NCBI GenBank assembly: GCA_031264475.1
Contig: JAISEA010000034.1
Location: 1 to 9,524 of the forward strand
Length of the DNA: 9,524 bases
Source: Treponema sp.
Lineage (GTDB): Bacteria > Spirochaetota > Spirochaetia > Treponematales > Breznakiellaceae
Direction of reading: 5' to 3'
Position numbers and translations under genes: made by a program. The stretch's first letter is position 1; every line of letters starts with the position of its first letter. Under the pieces are notes generated by a model that saw only the letters and a program-made list of their open reading frames with translations, had not been told where the DNA came from and searched no databases. Below are positions 1-6,378 of the stretch, piece by piece.

Positions 1-20
1 AAAATAAGTAAAGTATTTAA

Positions 21-93
21 GGCGGTGTAGCTCAGTCGGCAGAGCAAACGGCTCATATCCGTTAGGTCATTGGTTCAAGCCCAATCGCCGCTA
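21..93 (+). tRNA. tRNA-Met (anticodon CAT)
   Basis: A full cloverleaf can be drawn. The acceptor stem is 21-27 with 86-92 and includes G-U pairs. The D stem is GCTC/GAGC (30-33, 42-45). The anticodon stem is AACGG/CCGTT (47-51, 59-63) around loop CTCATAT, giving CAT at 54-56. The T arm is ATTGG-TTCAAGC-CCAAT (69-85), and the discriminator is A93. CCA is not encoded. The anticodon stem lacks the three consecutive G-C pairs of an initiator, so it is an elongator-type tRNA. A CAT anticodon could also belong to tRNA-Ile2, modified to lysidine; Met is the more likely reading. Confidence 0.93.
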
Positions 94-112
94 TTTCCTT
101 ACAGAGGCCATC

Positions 113-859
113 TTGGTTAAAAAAACTTTTCTCTTTCAAGAAAAAACTGTGTTTACGCCCCTCGATTCTCTTATTGCTTTTAAATCTGGCGAAGAATTTA
201 TTATCCCTCCGCTTGGAAATATTTCATCTATTAGGGTTATCGATATACCATCGGATATTCCTCCACTGACGAGGGAATCCTTTATGGATGTGAGAACGGC
301 GGTCTCGCTTATGAAAGACGAAGAGGCGGAGGCTATGTTCCGCGCCTTTCATATCGTTCAGTGGAGACGCGAGTCTGTTTTCTGTGGAAGATGCGGTCAT
401 AAAAACATTGATCTAGAACAAGAAGTCGCCCGCATATGTCCAAATTGCGGTAGAGTGGAATTTCCCCGTATTTGTCCAGCCATTATTGTACTTATCACCG
501 ATGACGAGGATAGAATCCTCCTGGCGCATAACAAGAAATTCAAACCCGAAGTTTTCAGCCTAATAGCGGGTTTCAATGAAGCGGGCGAAACCCTTGAAGA
601 AACGGTTGCGCGGGAAGTGATGGAAGAAACGAGTATACGCGTTAAAGATATTCGTTACGCGACATCCCAGATGTGGCCCTTCCCCAACTCCCTTATGATA
701 GGATGGATAGCCTCTTACGCTGGAGGAATTATCCACCCAGATGGCGTGGAAATAGAAGAAGCACGATGGTTTAACCGCGAACAGTTGCCAAAACTACCCG
801 CAAAAGGATCGGTAGCGCGAAAACTCATAGATCAATGGCGAAATGGAGTACACTTATGA
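113..859 (+). CDS. nudC: NADH pyrophosphatase / NAD-cap hydrolase, Nudix family (NudC-like)
   Basis: This 248-residue cytosolic enzyme is predicted to hydrolyse NAD(H) to NMN(H) and AMP; NudC homologues also remove NAD caps from RNA. A zinc ribbon is visible with C91, C94, C109 and C112. The Nudix box at about 153-175 has the G-x5-E-x7-REVMEE pattern, with Thr at the usual Gly after the EE pair. It is followed by the NudC signature SQMWPFPNS (185-193), which separates NudC from other Nudix enzymes. Length is close to the roughly 257 residues of the E. coli protein. The start is TTG at 113, chosen because AGAGG lies 5 bases upstream and no in-frame ATG precedes residue 58. The stop overlaps the next gene's ATG (ATGA), so the two are probably translationally coupled. 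It sits 20 bases after the tRNA with no promoter that I can see. Confidence 0.92.
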   Translation: MVKKTFLFQEKTVFTPLDSLIAFKSGEEFIIPPLGNISSIRVIDIPSDIPPLTRESFMDVRTAVSLMKDEEAEAMFRAFHIVQWRRESVFCGRCGHKNIDLEQEVARICPNCGRVEFPRICPAIIVLITDDEDRILLAHNKKFKPEVFSLIAGFNEAGETLEETVAREVMEETSIRVKDIRYATSQMWPFPNSLMIGWIASYAGGIIHPDGVEIEEARWFNREQLPKLPAKGSVARKLIDQWRNGVHL

Positions 860-1308
860 AAAAAAATGTCGTAAATAACCCCCTCAGTTTTGAAGATGCC
901 CTATATATACTCAACGAAAGAATACAGATTCTCCGTGATTCTCTGTCTCTCGACCTATCCCCAGATTTATTTTATGAAAAAAATCTGGACGATATGGATT
1001 TTATCGAAAAAACCCTTGACATCCTACTCAAAAGACTGCTGGAAGGCACACAAATCTTGGACAGAGACGAGCAATTAGATAATCTTTCCGAAACGGAATG
1101 GCAGTTTTCTCAAGTCTTGACAAAGTTTATGAGTATTAATAATGAAATGTACCATTCCTCGTCCTCCAGAGACAAATTCTCTGCATTAAGAAGCCGAAGC
1201 GCAACGCGGCGAAAAACAGCCGAGGATGCACAGACAAAAACAGAAAAGATGAACGGCGCGCCCATTGTCAGCGAAGATGAAATGAGCGAATTACTGAAGA
1301 AATTTTAG
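856..1308 (+). CDS. Conserved hypothetical helical protein, 150 aa
   Basis: I do not recognise a named family. The start at 856 is preferred over the upstream in-frame ATG at 835 because its ATG overlaps the nudC stop (ATGA) and has GGAG 7 bases upstream. The product is soluble, charged and probably mostly alpha-helical. It has no cysteine, signal peptide or membrane segment. Residues 1-100 look like an amphipathic helical domain. Residues 101-135 are a Ser/Arg/Lys-rich, probably disordered linker, and the end is a short acidic helix. That last segment, IVSEDEMSELLKKF, resembles the LSQDEIDALL peptide at the N-terminus of FliM and FliY, which binds phospho-CheY; this is a resemblance only. 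Position between nudC and rsmD in a compact cluster suggests a housekeeping gene of its lineage. Confidence 0.8.
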   Translation: MKKNVVNNPLSFEDALYILNERIQILRDSLSLDLSPDLFYEKNLDDMDFIEKTLDILLKRLLEGTQILDRDEQLDNLSETEWQFSQVLTKFMSINNEMYHSSSSRDKFSALRSRSATRRKTAEDAQTKTEKMNGAPIVSEDEMSELLKKF

Positions 1309-1333
1309 CGCGGCGTCCACAGCAGGTACAGGT

Positions 1334-1864
1334 ATGAGAATCACCGGCGGAACTTTATGCGGGAGAAAGGTTGCAATGCCAGAAGGGGTACTCAGACCCG
1401 CAATGGATGTTATGAGAGAATCCGTTTTCGCCAAACTTGGAGAATTGACGGGTTTATCTTTTCTTGATCTGTTTTCTGGTTCTGGCATTATCGCGCTCGA
1501 AGCCGCGTCCCGCGGAGCTTGCCCCATTGAGGCTGTGGAAAAAGACCCGCTCAAGCGGAAAACCCTCCTGCAAAACGTGGCATTGTCCCCTGTTCGTATC
1601 GCCTGCCGATTCATGCCCGTAGAACTCTACATCCGCCGTGCCCAAAAGACCTTTGATCTCGTGTTCTGCGATCCGCCTTTTCCCTACAAGTTTAAGCATG
1701 ACCTCGTTAGAACCATAGCCGAATCTTCTCTTATGAAGATCGGCTCACGGTTGTTACTCCATCGTCCCCATGAGGAAACGGTTGATTTTGTAATAGAAAA
1801 CCTCGTTTTGGAAGAATCAAAAAGATACGGACGCTCAGTGGTTGACTTCTTTGTAAAGAAATAG
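1334..1864 (+). CDS. rsmD: 16S rRNA (guanine-966-N2)-methyltransferase RsmD
   Basis: A SAM-dependent enzyme of 176 residues predicted to methylate N2 of G966 in helix 31 of 16S rRNA during small-subunit assembly. The N-terminus MRITGGTLCGRKVAMPEG and RPAMD (21-25) match the RsmD pattern of G-x-GR-K and RPT-x-D, with Ala in place of the usual Thr. Motif I, the SAM-binding loop FLDLFSGSG, lies at 43-51 and is followed by ALEAASRGA. The catalytic motif IV, DPPF, is at 113-116. Length fits the family (about 180-200). The ATG at 1334 has only a weak AGG at 1324-1326. The gene lies 25 bases after the 150-residue gene and is probably cotranscribed. It ends 14 bases from a convergent gene, with no intrinsic terminator between them. 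Confidence 0.92.
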   Translation: MRITGGTLCGRKVAMPEGVLRPAMDVMRESVFAKLGELTGLSFLDLFSGSGIIALEAASRGACPIEAVEKDPLKRKTLLQNVALSPVRIACRFMPVELYIRRAQKTFDLVFCDPPFPYKFKHDLVRTIAESSLMKIGSRLLLHRPHEETVDFVIENLVLEESKRYGRSVVDFFVKK

Positions 1865-1878
1865 GCGGTAAAAAAGGT

Positions 1879-3540
1879 TTAAGCTCCTGCCCCGACACCC
1901 TGTTCTAGCGACTTTTCCTTCACCAGCTCAGCGCCGAGTTCTCGCAGTTTGTATTTTTTTATTTTGCCACTGTCGGTGAGTGGGAAAGCGTCAACGAAAA
2001 ATACGTATTTTGGAATTTTGAACCGACTGATCTTGCCTCTACAAAAGTCCCGCACATCTTCCTCTTTCATAGAAACGCCCTGGTGCAGAATGATGAACGC
2101 ACCTACTTCTTCGCCGTACTTCTTGCTGGCGATACCCACGACTTGCACGTCCTTGACATTCTTCATCGTGTAGAGAAAGTCTTCAATTTCCTTGGGATAG
2201 ATGTTTTCACCGCCGCGAATAATCATGTCCTTGATACGCCCCGTTACTTTGAAATAATCGTTTGTATCCTTAACGCCCATGTCTCCAGAGTGTAGCCATC
2301 CTTGCTCATCAATACATTTCGCCGTTTCTTCCGGCATTTTATAGTAACCCTTCATACTACTGTAACCTCGACAACAGAATTCGCCAAACTCGCCCACGGC
2401 GCATTCTTCGCCGGTTTCTGGATTGCGGATAGTTACCTCTACTCCGGGCAAGGCTTTGCCGACGGTTTCCACCTTCGCTTCAATGCCGTCGTCATACCGA
2501 GTTTGAGTCATCACCGGAGAACTTTCTGTCAACCCATAACAAATGGTAACGTCTACCATGTGCATTTCGTTGATGACTTGTCGCATCGCTTCAATAGGGC
2601 AAGGCGATCCCGCCATAATGCCTGTGCGGAGGCTACTTAAATCAAACATTTTGAACATCGGATGGTTGAGTTCGGCGATAAACATCGTCGGCACCCCGTA
2701 AACCGCGGTACATTTTGCCTTTTGAATCGACGCAAGGACGAGCAATGGGTTAAAAGCCTCTACTATAACAGCGGTCGCCTTATGTGTGAGAATAGCCATC
2801 ATTCCAAGAACCAAACCAAAGCAATGGAACAGCGGCACTGGTAGGCACACAATATCCTTATTAGTAAGGCGCTGGTTGTCGCCTATGCCGAGACCGTTGT
2901 TCAGAATGTTGCGGTGTGTAAGCATGACGCCTTTAGGAAAGCCTGTAGTGCCTGATGTGTATTGCATATTCACCACATCGTTGCGGTCTATGCCTGCCTC
3001 AATCGTCTGCAATTCTGTACTTTCCGTGTGCTGTCCGAGGAGGAGCAATTCTGACAAGCTATACATTCCACGGTGTTTATTTTGTCCAATATAGACTACG
3101 CTTCGCAGAAACGGGAATTTTTCAGAGTGAAGATGTCCGCGCTCGCAGGTTTTGGTTTCAGGCACGAGTTCGTTGACCATCGCCACATAGTCGCTGTCGC
3201 GGTATCCGCCGATTAGACAGAGGCACGCGAGGTCTGATTGCGTCAACAAGTATTCGAGTTCATGGCTTTTATAAGCTGTATTTATAGTAACTAGCACCAT
3301 ACCGGCGCGGGCGGCGGCGAACAGGATCGTGTTCCAATCAGGTACATTAGTTGCCCAAACGCCGACGTGGTCGCCTTTTTTCAAACCTATCGCTAAGAAT
3401 CCTTGTGCCAGCATATCTACACGGCGATCGAACTCGGCGTAAGTCCACCGTAAATCTCGATCCGCGTAGACGATGAAATCATGGTCTGGCTGTTCCCGCG
3501 CATTTTGCCGCAGAAATTCGCTTAATGTGATTTCTATCAT
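1879..3540 (-). CDS. Fatty-acyl-CoA synthetase (AMP-forming, ANL superfamily)
   Basis: A 553-residue adenylate-forming ligase predicted to convert a medium- or long-chain fatty acid, ATP and CoA to acyl-CoA, AMP and PPi. Visible motifs in order: P-loop [11 protein letters not shown] (194-204); A5 motif YGLTES (335-340); GWLHSGD (414-420) with the ribose-binding Asp; hinge and A8 region [20 protein letters not shown] (434-453); and the catalytic Lys of SGKIKK (K526). The overall pattern is closer to ACSF2/FadD-type enzymes than to acetyl-CoA synthetase; chain length cannot be read from sequence. The start at 3540 has AAGGAG 5 bases upstream. It is the last gene of a minus-strand set, 54 bases after the XRE-cupin regulator, with a hairpin and a possible 32-codon leader frame in that gap. 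The regulator may control it. Confidence 0.9.
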   Translation of the reverse strand: MIEITLSEFLRQNAREQPDHDFIVYADRDLRWTYAEFDRRVDMLAQGFLAIGLKKGDHVGVWATNVPDWNTILFAAARAGMVLVTINTAYKSHELEYLLTQSDLACLCLIGGYRDSDYVAMVNELVPETKTCERGHLHSEKFPFLRSVVYIGQNKHRGMYSLSELLLLGQHTESTELQTIEAGIDRNDVVNMQYTSGTTGFPKGVMLTHRNILNNGLGIGDNQRLTNKDIVCLPVPLFHCFGLVLGMMAILTHKATAVIVEAFNPLLVLASIQKAKCTAVYGVPTMFIAELNHPMFKMFDLSSLRTGIMAGSPCPIEAMRQVINEMHMVDVTICYGLTESSPVMTQTRYDDGIEAKVETVGKALPGVEVTIRNPETGEECAVGEFGEFCCRGYSSMKGYYKMPEETAKCIDEQGWLHSGDMGVKDTNDYFKVTGRIKDMIIRGGENIYPKEIEDFLYTMKNVKDVQVVGIASKKYGEEVGAFIILHQGVSMKEEDVRDFCRGKISRFKIPKYVFFVDAFPLTDSGKIKKYKLRELGAELVKEKSLEQGVGAGA

Positions 3541-3577
3541 ATTTTCTCCTTATGGGAACGGGATGCCATATAGGCAT
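3479..3577 (-). CDS. Possible 32-codon leader ORF overlapping the acyl-CoA ligase start
   Basis: A short frame begins with ATG at 3575-3577 and ends at TGA 3479-3481, reading [18 protein letters not shown] and on to a total of 32 residues. It has AAAAAGGAG ending 5 bases before its ATG, at least as strong a ribosome site as that of the ligase. It is out of frame with the ligase and overlaps its first 62 bases. Its ATG lies inside one arm of the 3556-3583 hairpin. It resembles no peptide I know, so either regulatory leader translation or chance is possible. Confidence 0.25.
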   Translation of the reverse strand: MPIWHPVPIRRKYDRNHIKRISAAKCAGTARP

Positions 3578-3583
3578 TCGTTC
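3556..3583 (-). promoter_or_regulatory. Intercistronic hairpin between regulator and ligase
   Basis: The arms are GAACG..ATGCC (3556-3567) and GGCAT.CGTTC (3573-3583), two 5-bp helices separated by a small asymmetric internal loop, closed by a 5-base loop. No T-run follows on the minus strand, so it is not a standard terminator. It ends 4 bases before the ligase ribosome site and covers the leader ATG. It could modulate translation or mark an mRNA processing point. Confidence 0.4.
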
Positions 3584-3594
3584 TCCTTTTTCGC

Positions 3595-4170
3595 TCAGAC
3601 TGGAGCGTAGATCACTGCTAAAATACTTGCGGGTGCGTTGTCTGCCGCTAGGACGCAGTGTGGGACGATGGAATCGTAATAGATCGAGTCGCCTTTATTC
3701 AGGACGTAGGAATTTACGCCGTATTTTATGGATACTGCGCCGTTAAGCACGTAGATGAATTCCTCGCCTTCGTGGATGGACTCTGTCTGTTCTGCATCTA
3801 CTGCAATGTCTACGATGAATGGTTCCATGTGTCGACCGCCTTTATGCGCCGCAAGCGCTTTAAACAAGAGTCCTTTGTGTTCCTCATCTTTTGGTTCATT
3901 CGGGACGCCGGTAATGAAACGAGGGGTTTCGTTGGCTTTGCCTGCGCGGACAACGACTGGACCGATGTCCTCATAATCGTCGAGAAAAGTTCCGAGCCGT
4001 ACTCCGAGGGTGCGGGCAATTTTAACAAGGGGCGCAAGGTCAGGGATATGCCCGTTCTTCGTGATACGCCTAATGAGTTCAAGACTCAATCCGCTTCGTT
4101 CCGCCAGCTCTTCAATGCTGACGGAATGAATTTTACATAATTCGACGATGTGTTCGCCTAATGTCGTCAT
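3595..4170 (-). CDS. XRE-family transcriptional regulator with C-terminal cupin sensor domain
   Basis: A 191-residue cytoplasmic DNA-binding protein. Residues 5-62 form a helix-turn-helix of the Cro/CI type (IEELAERSGLSLELIRRITK, then a stabilising helix around LVKIARTLGV). Residues about 116-187 form a cupin_2 beta-barrel with EGEEFIYVLNG (134-144) and a late His (H171) in IVPHCVLA. H133, E137 and H171 are plausible metal or ligand contacts. Proteins of this build usually bind a small molecule in the cupin and regulate adjacent metabolic genes. Here the downstream neighbour is an acyl-CoA ligase, which suggests sensing of a fatty acid, acyl-CoA or related carboxylate; that is inference. The start at 4170 has AGAGAGG 7 bases upstream. 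I see no convincing promoter in the 90 bases before it, so it may share the reductase promoter. Those 90 bases hold only short inverted repeats. Confidence 0.9.
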   Translation of the reverse strand: MTTLGEHIVELCKIHSVSIEELAERSGLSLELIRRITKNGHIPDLAPLVKIARTLGVRLGTFLDDYEDIGPVVVRAGKANETPRFITGVPNEPKDEEHKGLLFKALAAHKGGRHMEPFIVDIAVDAEQTESIHEGEEFIYVLNGAVSIKYGVNSYVLNKGDSIYYDSIVPHCVLAADNAPASILAVIYAPV

Positions 4171-4260
4171 TTTTATACCTCTCTATTTATTAAAATGCAG
4201 AATCAAGAGAACGGCGTGGAACTCCCGCTCCCGCCGAACTTCGTCTGTCACCTCTGGTGG

Positions 4261-5394
4261 TTATCCCGCGAGGACCCTGTGTGTTTCCATCAACTGTTCG
4301 CGTATGGGTAGTTTCTGGGGGCATTTTATTTCACAAATGCCGCACCCGACGCAAGCGTCAGCGTTCTTGTATTTCCGCCAATCTACCTTGCCGATTTGTC
4401 GGTAATTCTCCCTTGCATAGTCTGTGATTTTGTATACGCGGTGGTAATTCATAAGCGTGAAGACTTCTGGGATATTGATCCCTTGAGGGCAGGGCATACA
4501 GTAACGGCAACCGGTGCAGTAGAGTCCTGCTAGTCGCTCGTTTTCCTTGGTTTGCGCGTCTATGTTTTGCTTTTCCTCATCGGTCAGGGGCGAGACGTTG
4601 CTCGCTATTGCCGCGTTTTGCTCTAACATATCGACGTTTCCTATGCCTGAAAGCGCGACGTCTATGTTGGGGTTTGAAAACACGAACCGCAAGGCGATTT
4701 CCACAGAGCTGTGCGATTTTCCCGGTAGCATGGCTTGAATCGCAGGGGACGGCGCTCCGAGTCTTCCTCCGCCAATGGGTCCCATCACCACGATTCCCAA
4801 GCCGTTCTCGTGGGCAAACGCTATACCTGCTTCGTTGGATCGATCCAGCAAGTTGTATTGGCAAAGGAGGGTGTCAAACACGCCTTCGCCTCGCTTGACG
4901 ATCTCCAGCAGGTTTTCAGGATTGTCGTGGAAAGAAAAGCTGATGTGTTTTATTACTCCTTGTTCCTTGAGTCGTTTCACTCTTTCCATAGGACCGTCGG
5001 GCGCGCTTATCGAATTAACGAATGTATTAAGGCTTATACCCCAGAAGTGGTAGAAGTCAATATAATCCGTGTCCAACTTTTTCAGCGAGGATTCGAGGCG
5101 TTTCTCATAGTCGTCGCCAGAGGCGTTTTCGATGGGGTTTTTCGTGGAAAGGTAAACCTTATCGCGGAACGGTTTGATTCCCTTGCCGGTAATGACTTCG
5201 CTCTGTTTGTCGCAGTAATAAGGCGCAGTGTCGAAATAGTTCACGCCCAGCTCGTAGGCGCGGTGGATAAGGGCTACGCCTTCCTCCTCGTCAAATACAG
5301 TCCTGCCGTCCTTTTGAAAAGACGGTAGTCTCATACAACCCATTCCCAAACGGGAAACTTTTATTCCGGTCTTACCGAATTCAACATATTGCAT
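4261..5394 (-). CDS. Aldo/keto reductase with C-terminal dicluster 4Fe-4S ferredoxin domain
   Basis: A 377-residue predicted cytosolic oxidoreductase. Residues 1-280 are an aldo/keto reductase barrel starting MQYVEFGKTGIKVSRLGMGCMRLP-like, with the AKR tetrad visible as D55, Y60 (FDTAPYY), K85 (LSTKNP) and H116 (FYHFWGI). The C-terminus carries two iron-sulfur motifs: C293, C296, C299 and C302 (CTGCRYCMPCP), and C348, C351, C354 and C358 (CVGCGICEIKCP). This architecture is common in anaerobes, and members probably couple carbonyl reduction to ferredoxin-like electron transfer; the substrate is unknown. The start at 5394 is supported by the N-terminus matching the family's usual first residues. 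A perfect-consensus promoter lies immediately upstream and leaves almost no 5' leader. It is first in the minus-strand set leading to the XRE-cupin regulator and the ligase. Confidence 0.9.
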   Translation of the reverse strand: MQYVEFGKTGIKVSRLGMGCMRLPSFQKDGRTVFDEEEGVALIHRAYELGVNYFDTAPYYCDKQSEVITGKGIKPFRDKVYLSTKNPIENASGDDYEKRLESSLKKLDTDYIDFYHFWGISLNTFVNSISAPDGPMERVKRLKEQGVIKHISFSFHDNPENLLEIVKRGEGVFDTLLCQYNLLDRSNEAGIAFAHENGLGIVVMGPIGGGRLGAPSPAIQAMLPGKSHSSVEIALRFVFSNPNIDVALSGIGNVDMLEQNAAIASNVSPLTDEEKQNIDAQTKENERLAGLYCTGCRYCMPCPQGINIPEVFTLMNYHRVYKITDYARENYRQIGKVDWRKYKNADACVGCGICEIKCPQKLPIREQLMETHRVLAG

Positions 5395-5399
5395 GACCT

Positions 5400-5428
5400 A
5401 TTATAACGCGAATCTTCAAGCCTGTCAA
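5400..5428 (-). promoter_or_regulatory. Consensus sigma-70 promoter for the aldo/keto reductase set
   Basis: On the minus strand the -35 box TTGACA (5423-5428) and the -10 box TATAAT (5400-5405) are both perfect matches, separated by exactly 17 bases. The predicted start of transcription is about 5393-5394, which is the A of the reductase ATG or the next base. A 6-bp-stem palindrome lies one base upstream of the -35 box (5430-5444). Confidence 0.8.
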
Positions 5429-5429
5429 C

Positions 5430-5444
5430 ACACCCGAAGGGTGT
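5430..5444. repeat. Small palindrome ACACCC-GAA-GGGTGT (REP-like, copy 1)
   Basis: A 6-bp stem with a 3-base loop. A near-identical element occurs at 5512-5526, where the outer A-T pair is G-C. Each copy is followed on the plus strand by a CGAAAGGCG motif (from 5471 and from 5558), so the region looks like two diverged copies of a roughly 85-bp unit. It lies on the 3' side of the RAYT gene and next to the reductase promoter. The 5395-5566 interval carries no gene. Confidence 0.6.
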
Positions 5445-5511
5445 TTAAATACTTCATACGGGTTGTTGTACGAAAGGCGGACCCGCTGTCCCCGTCTTGA
5501 CGGTTATGCTT

Positions 5512-5526
5512 GCACCCGAAGGGTGC
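5512..5526. repeat. Small palindrome GCACCC-GAA-GGGTGC (REP-like, copy 2)
   Basis: Same core and loop as the element at 5430-5444, with a compensating change in the outer base pair. It lies 41 bases from the RAYT stop codon. Between the two copies there is also a shorter GGAC/GTCC inverted repeat (5479-5491). Confidence 0.6.
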
Positions 5527-5566
5527 GCTTGTAAACAAGTGGAGTCTACTCATTGTCCGAAAGGCG

Positions 5567-6124
5567 CTAATAAGCGGGGGCGCTTATTCCTTCGCCAAAG
5601 ATGTCTGACACCACGTCGTCTACTAAACTAGTGAGGCGGTGGAGTCTGTGGTATAAACTGCCAAACACCCACGCCTCGGCTCGTTCCACAAGCCCAGCCT
5701 TCACCGGATTCTCCGCGATGTATTCCCGTACCCGCAGGAAGTCCGTTATTCCGCTGATTATCCGGGAATAAAACCGCTCTCCCCAGACATGACCCTTCCG
5801 CCCATTCGCCTTGTTCCAAGCTTTGGCAAAATTGCACTTTATCCACTGCATTATTTGCGATAAATTACCGTCTTTGCCCGGCTTTATCGACAAATGAACG
5901 TGATTTCCCATGATACAGAAGTCCAATAGCTGGAAATGGAACTTCAGCTTCGCCTTTTTGATGAAAGAAAGTAAGAGTTTCTTGAATCGGGGATCAAGAA
6001 GGATCATGTCGCCATGGTCAATTTCCGACGTAACATGGTACGCCGCTCCTTCTTGGAGTTTTCGCGATCTTCTCATACCTATACTATGGTCTTGTCGTGG
6101 AATTTGCTTGGCTTCATCCTCCAT
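5567..6124 (-). CDS. REP-associated tyrosine transposase (RAYT, Y1/HUH family)
   Basis: A 185-residue protein of the Y1_Tnp (IS200/TnpA-REP) family, predicted to nick and join single-stranded DNA at REP-type hairpins through a 5'-phosphotyrosine. The N-terminal strand has the typical GAAYHVTS (26-33). The HUH motif is NHVHL (H75, H77). The family signature REYIAENPVKAGLV spans 133-146; its Tyr (Y135) is the likely nucleophile, with Y119 in RFYSR a second candidate. There is no second domain and there are no paired IS ends, as is usual for RAYTs, which are single-copy 'domesticated' transposases. Annotated from ATG 6124, which lacks a ribosome site. Homology begins near MRRSRKLQEGAAYHV, so M17 at 6076 is a real alternative start. 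It is flanked by palindromes on its 3' side and by a hairpin array on its 5' side, the context expected of an active RAYT-REP pair. Confidence 0.88.
   Translation of the reverse strand: MEDEAKQIPRQDHSIGMRRSRKLQEGAAYHVTSEIDHGDMILLDPRFKKLLLSFIKKAKLKFHFQLLDFCIMGNHVHLSIKPGKDGNLSQIMQWIKCNFAKAWNKANGRKGHVWGERFYSRIISGITDFLRVREYIAENPVKAGLVERAEAWVFGSLYHRLHRLTSLVDDVVSDIFGEGISAPAY
5569..5588 (-). repeat. 8-bp palindrome over the RAYT stop codon
   Basis: AATAAGCG and CGCTTATT form a perfect 8-bp stem around a four-base G/C loop, covering the last codons and part of the stop codon of the RAYT gene. No T-run follows on the minus strand, so it is not a textbook terminator. It may protect the mRNA 3' end or be a recognition structure. 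Confidence 0.6.
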
Positions 6125-6147
6125 TTATTTAATTTTTTTCAAAAACA

Positions 6148-6378
6148 CGGTGTCTGGCGCCACGCCTATGGTGTCTGGCACCACGTCTGCGGTGTCTGGC
6201 ACCATGTCTGCGGAATAATCGCCGATACCCCCGCGCCCCATGTCGCCGTCTGCGGTGTCTGGCACCAAGCCTATGGCGTCTGGCGCCACGTCTGCGGTGT
6301 CTGGCGCCAAGCCTGCGGTGTCTGGCGCCAAGCCTGCGGTGTCTGGCGCCAAGCCTATGGCGTCTGGCGCCACGCCTG
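6148..6378. repeat. 21-bp tandem array of REP-like hairpins next to RAYT (array A)
   Basis: Nine head-to-tail 21-bp units start at 6148, 6169, 6190, 6253, 6274, 6295, 6316, 6337 and 6358. A 42-bp (2 x 21) insert at 6211-6252 interrupts them. Each unit contains GGYGTCTGGCRCC, a 4- or 5-bp stem closed by loop TCTGG on the plus strand. Stem variants compensate: GGTG/CACC, GGCG/CGCC, and the wobble intermediate GGTG/CGCC. The array begins 24 bp from the RAYT start codon and runs into the 3' end of the 6355-7092 gene, encoding its last seven residues. All frames that look open through it are a consequence of the period being divisible by three. Confidence 0.85.

Noticed and set aside
1865..1878. 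Intrinsic terminator between rsmD and the convergent ligase gene
   Set aside because: Only 14 bases separate the stops. There is an A-run but no stem, so no terminator can be supported.
3658..4140. 160-codon plus-strand frame
   Set aside because: Antisense to the XRE-cupin gene, with no ribosome site or recognisable motif.
4171..4260. Separate promoter for the XRE-cupin gene
   Set aside because: A TTGATT is present at 4201-4206 on the minus strand, but no -10 box lies at an acceptable distance; only short inverted repeats are seen.
4735..5328. 197-codon plus-strand frame
   Set aside because: Antisense to the aldo/keto reductase, which has clear catalytic and iron-sulfur motifs; the plus-strand frame has no family features.
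5395..6378. Complete insertion sequence with terminal inverted repeats
   Set aside because: The transposase is a RAYT. No matching terminal repeats or target-site duplication could be found, and the flanking palindromes on the two sides differ in sequence.
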